Of a stretch of 64,000 bases of DNA, positions 61,480-64,000 are shown piece after piece. The notes below the pieces were generated by a model. That model did not search any database, was not told the origin of the DNA, and saw only the letters and a list, made by a program, of their open reading frames with translations. A program made the position numbers and the translations under genes. The first letter of the stretch is position 1; the number at the start of each line of letters is the position of its first letter. The DNA is from Ruminococcaceae bacterium UBA1405 (GTDB taxonomy: Bacteria; Bacillota; Clostridia; Oscillospirales; Ruminococcaceae), in the NCBI GenBank assembly GCA_002305685.1, contig DBQB01000019.1, forward strand, positions 19,878 to 83,877, written 5' to 3'.

Positions 61480-62652
61480 TCAGCGCGCCCGTTCCATCGT
61501 TGCCTTTTCCAATCCGTCAAAGGTCATATAATACACCACACTGTCCACCGGGATAAAACCGATGACGTTAAGAATCGGAAGCTGTAAACGGAGCAGTCCG
61601 TCCTCCCCGTACTGAAATAGTCCCCGCTCGTTATAGATATAGAGGGCCGTAGCGGTGCTCTCAATCTGCTTGATGGGATCATTCATTGTAAAACTGACAT
61701 TCTCCTCGGCACGCATATCGTAGTATACCACCCGACAGCTTTTGGTATTGCTGTAGTCTCCCAAAACCACTACTGTATAACGATTCATGGAATCCGCATA
61801 GGCAGACACCATCTCACCGCCAAAGTCAGCCTGTCCGGTAATTTTTCCATTGCCCCCTATGACCGAGAGAGAGCGGTCGGTCAGCAGCGTCAGGCTGCCG
61901 TTATACCGGTACTGAAGGGAAAGGGTAATCTCGTCCAAAAACTCCAGCTCCGCCACCGGTTCCTCACGGTCAAACCGATAGACGTATAGATTTGTGACCA
62001 GCACCCCACCCTGAGCGCTGACGGTGGTGAAAGCAATCTCCTTTCCGGTATCATCCATTACCAGATTGGTGACCAGCTTATTGCTGGAACGCCACTGGAA
62101 ACATACCGACCGTTCCCGGGTGTAGCCGGTTACAACCGACAGATCCTGATTGGAACCGCTGGCAATCACAAAACTCCCGGTATCTACCATATCCGCCGCA
62201 TAGATGGGAGAATCCAGCATTTGACTGTCCAGCAGCCGTTCACCGCTATAAAGCTGCCAGGTTTTCCCGCTGAAATCATAGAGCAGCGTCCGATCCCCTC
62301 CAAAAACCGCTCGCGGATTCATCATCTGATGGGATATTTCCCGCTCAAGCCCACCATGGGTGTTGAGCACCGTCAGCTTGGAGGAATTGAGTATCGCTAA
62401 ATTTCCACCGGAAAGCTGCTGCATGGAGATGGTATCCACCCCGGTAAATTCCACCGGGAAGCCTTCCCCTTCCTGATAACCGGTCCCTCCCAGGATGGTA
62501 GTACCCAGAAATTCCTGAAAATCTGAGGAATTTCTCAGATAAAGTGCAGCGCAAACCACGGCCGCCGCAATCAGCACCACCAGGATATTTTTTCCCATTT
62601 GTTTTCGCTTTTTCTTTTTTTGCAGCTGTTCAATCTCGGTCAATTTGGCCAC
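61480..62652 (-). CDS. DUF5711 membrane-anchored beta-propeller-like protein
   Basis: A 390-residue protein: a basic N-terminal segment with one span (KNILVVLIAAAVVCAALYL at about residues 21-39), then about 350 extracellular residues rich in WD-like beta strands. It matches Clostridia DUF5711 proteins, function unknown. The gene starts with GTG 62652, eight bases after AAAGGAG. It lies between truA and the CvpA-like gene on one strand, so it is probably cotranscribed with them. Confidence 0.8.
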   Translation of the reverse strand: MAKLTEIEQLQKKKKRKQMGKNILVVLIAAAVVCAALYLRNSSDFQEFLGTTILGGTGYQEGEGFPVEFTGVDTISMQQLSGGNLAILNSSKLTVLNTHGGLEREISHQMMNPRAVFGGDRTLLYDFSGKTWQLYSGERLLDSQMLDSPIYAADMVDTGSFVIASGSNQDLSVVTGYTRERSVCFQWRSSNKLVTNLVMDDTGKEIAFTTVSAQGGVLVTNLYVYRFDREEPVAELEFLDEITLSLQYRYNGSLTLLTDRSLSVIGGNGKITGQADFGGEMVSAYADSMNRYTVVVLGDYSNTKSCRVVYYDMRAEENVSFTMNDPIKQIESTATALYIYNERGLFQYGEDGLLRLQLPILNVIGFIPVDSVVYYMTFDGLEKATMERAR

Positions 62653-62712
62653 AGAGGGTACTCCTTTCCGGATGAATCTTTCTGGGAATCAGACAAAACC
62701 ATCTATGATCGT

Positions 62713-63477
62713 TTACCAGGGCTTGTCCCAGGGATAAAACACCCGATTGAGATAAAGCCCCCAGGGCGGCGCCGTAGTACCGGCCTGCTCCCGGTCACGG
62801 CTCTGTATCATCTTTTCAACCTCTTGGGGCTGGATAGCCCCCCGGGAAACTTCCAGCAACGTCCCCACCATAATGCGCACCATATTGTACAAAAAGCCGT
62901 CCCCTGCCACCCGGAACAGCACCATATCCCCCTCCCGGGTCACATTGGCCCAGTGGATGGTACGCACCCGGTCTTCCACGTCGGAGCCAGCACTGCAAAA
63001 AGCCGAGAAATCGTGGGTTCCCAAGAACGCTTCACAGGCCTTGTTCATGCTGGACAGATCCAGCGGATAGGGATAGTGCAGCACCAGATGGTCCAAAAAG
63101 GGATCCCTGGCAACACGGTTGAGGATGCGGTAAAGATATTCCTTTCCCACACAGTCATATCGGGCATGGAACCCCTGCGGAACCTCCCGGCAATCCAGAA
63201 CCGCAATATCGGCGGGAAGCCGGGTATTGAGGGCCGGTATCATCCGTTCACAGTCAATGGCGCTTTCCAATTCCAATGAGATGCAAAACGCATTGGCGTG
63301 TACCCCTGCATCGGTGCGGGAACACCCCTTGATGGGGATGCGTTTGCCAAAGACCTGCTCCAAACCGTCCTGAAACACCTGGGCAACGCTGACAGCATTT
63401 TTCTGTACCTGAAAACCGTGATAGCGCCGTCCATCGTAAGCGATGGTCAGTAGCAGCGTGCGAATCTTCTTTTCCAT
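62713..63477 (-). CDS. truA: tRNA pseudouridine38-40 synthase TruA
   Basis: A 254-residue pseudouridine synthase acting on tRNA anticodon stem positions 38-40. KIRTLLLTIAYDGRRYHGFQ starts the fold, GCSRTDAGVHANAFC contains the catalytic Asp, and the end has FLYNMVRIMVGTLLEV and TTAPPWGLYLNRVFY. The ATG at 63477 overlaps the ecfT stop (TGATG); an adjacent ATG at 63480 is possible. The coupling to ecfT is a common Firmicutes arrangement. Confidence 0.96.
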   Translation of the reverse strand: MEKKIRTLLLTIAYDGRRYHGFQVQKNAVSVAQVFQDGLEQVFGKRIPIKGCSRTDAGVHANAFCISLELESAIDCERMIPALNTRLPADIAVLDCREVPQGFHARYDCVGKEYLYRILNRVARDPFLDHLVLHYPYPLDLSSMNKACEAFLGTHDFSAFCSAGSDVEDRVRTIHWANVTREGDMVLFRVAGDGFLYNMVRIMVGTLLEVSRGAIQPQEVEKMIQSRDREQAGTTAPPWGLYLNRVFYPWDKPW

Positions 63478-64000
63478 CATAGCACCGCCGGCAACCGGTT
63501 GAGCAGCAGAATTCCCACCATACAGCAGATCAGCACTCCCAACGCCACCCCATCTCGAAACGAATAGTGAAGCTGCCGCATCCGGGTGCGCCCTTCCCCG
63601 CCTCGATAGCACCGGCATTCCATGGCCAGCGCCAGCTCATCGGCACGGCGAAAGGCGGAGACAAACAGCGGTATCAACACTGGAATCAGCGCTTTTGCCC
63701 GCTGCATCAGTCCTCCGCTCTCCATATCGGCGCCTCTGGCCTTCTGGGCATTCATAATCTTATCGGTCTCCTCAATGAGGGTGGGAATAAAACGAAGGGC
63801 AATGGTCATCATCATTGCCAGCTCGTGCACCGGAAAATGGAGTTTTTTCAGCGGCCCAAAGAGCTGTTCAATGGCGTCGGTCAGGGCGATGGGGGAGGAA
63901 GTGTAGGTCAGCAGAGAGGTCCCGGCAATCAGCAGCAGAATGCGCACCGCCATAAATACGGCGGTGGAGATTCCCTGTCTGGAGATGCGCAGAATCCACA
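63477..64000 (-). CDS. ecfT: ECF transporter transmembrane subunit EcfT, partial
   Basis: The C-terminal part of EcfT; the frame runs off the right edge (upstream codons ...ILRISRQGISTAVFMAVR are in frame, so the ATG at 63953 is internal). It joins two EcfA ATPases and an S component in vitamin or metal uptake. Hydrophobic spans are seen plus the two EcfA-coupling motifs: QKARGADM and ALAMECRCYRGG with the Arg-Gly pair. It is cotranscribed with truA; the ecfA genes are expected just outside. Confidence 0.95.
   Translation of the reverse strand, partial: WILRISRQGISTAVFMAVRILLLIAGTSLLTYTSSPIALTDAIEQLFGPLKKLHFPVHELAMMMTIALRFIPTLIEETDKIMNAQKARGADMESGGLMQRAKALIPVLIPLFVSAFRRADELALAMECRCYRGGEGRTRMRQLHYSFRDGVALGVLICCMVGILLLNRLPAVL

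Noticed and set aside
1..64000. CRISPR array, tRNA or rRNA genes
   Set aside because: No regularly spaced repeats, no cloverleaf with CCA-end context, and no rRNA-like stretch were seen.

Overview
The window reads as a chromosome segment from a Gram-positive Clostridia-class bacterium, most like gut Oscillospirales/Ruminococcaceae. This is inferred from gene content (AddAB instead of RecBCD, a zinc-finger ClpE-type unfoldase, ECF transporter, YtvI-like permease, DUF5711, Mn riboswitch before mntP, purine-rich Shine-Dalgarno sites, many TTG/GTG starts) and from a fairly GC-rich coding sequence; species cannot be named. No rRNA, tRNA or CRISPR was seen.

Layout. 1-2060: right end of an integrative element (TnpW-like small protein plus large serine recombinase). 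2140-4485: P-II-like protein and DUF1538 membrane protein. 5186-8194: Gfo/Idh/MocA oxidoreductase, then an ECF sigma, zinc-finger anti-sigma and two small membrane proteins. 8358-13789: esterase, azlD-azlC, MFS and MATE transporters. 13964-15641: PTS Enzyme I. 16042-23041: addB-addA. 23305-30659: a nucleotide-sugar operon holding every enzyme from fructose-6-P to GDP-L-fucose plus UDP-glucose dehydrogenase. 30766-38881: DUF3267 protein, DUF1961 protein, two acetyltransferases, dcd, mntP with riboswitch, a large beta-helix-like protein, an AGCS symporter. 39446-43548: lysC, thrB, hom and an ACT regulator (aspartate family amino acids). 44016-53538: AI-2E-type permease, C39-like lipoprotein, MerR regulator, M20 amidohydrolase behind a structured leader, GH105 hydrolase, flavin-rubredoxin protein, amidase-domain lipoprotein, D,D-carboxypeptidase. 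53854-57906: three-gene ABC export-type system. 58195-64000: clpE, cvpA-like, DUF5711, truA, ecfT (cut by the window edge).

Four otherwise intact genes (serine recombinase, ptsI, fcl, a GNAT acetyltransferase) are each broken by one base in a homopolymer run. Because the same kind of lesion hits essential-looking housekeeping genes, assembly or sequencing error is the simplest explanation, though the element's recombinase could truly be dead.

Carbohydrate genes suggest plant-polysaccharide use (GH105 unsaturated rhamnogalacturonyl hydrolase, DUF1961/YesU-like protein, pectinesterase-like beta-helix protein, CE1-like esterase), but they are scattered and not one locus. The most interesting unexplained items are the structured leader before the M20 amidohydrolase (46943-47087), the DUF1538/tandem P-II pair, the ABC system with a NEW3/S-layer-like partner, and a palindrome around a TATAAT at 50794-50815. 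The Mn riboswitch with its P1/terminator switch (33436-33557) is the best-supported regulatory RNA.
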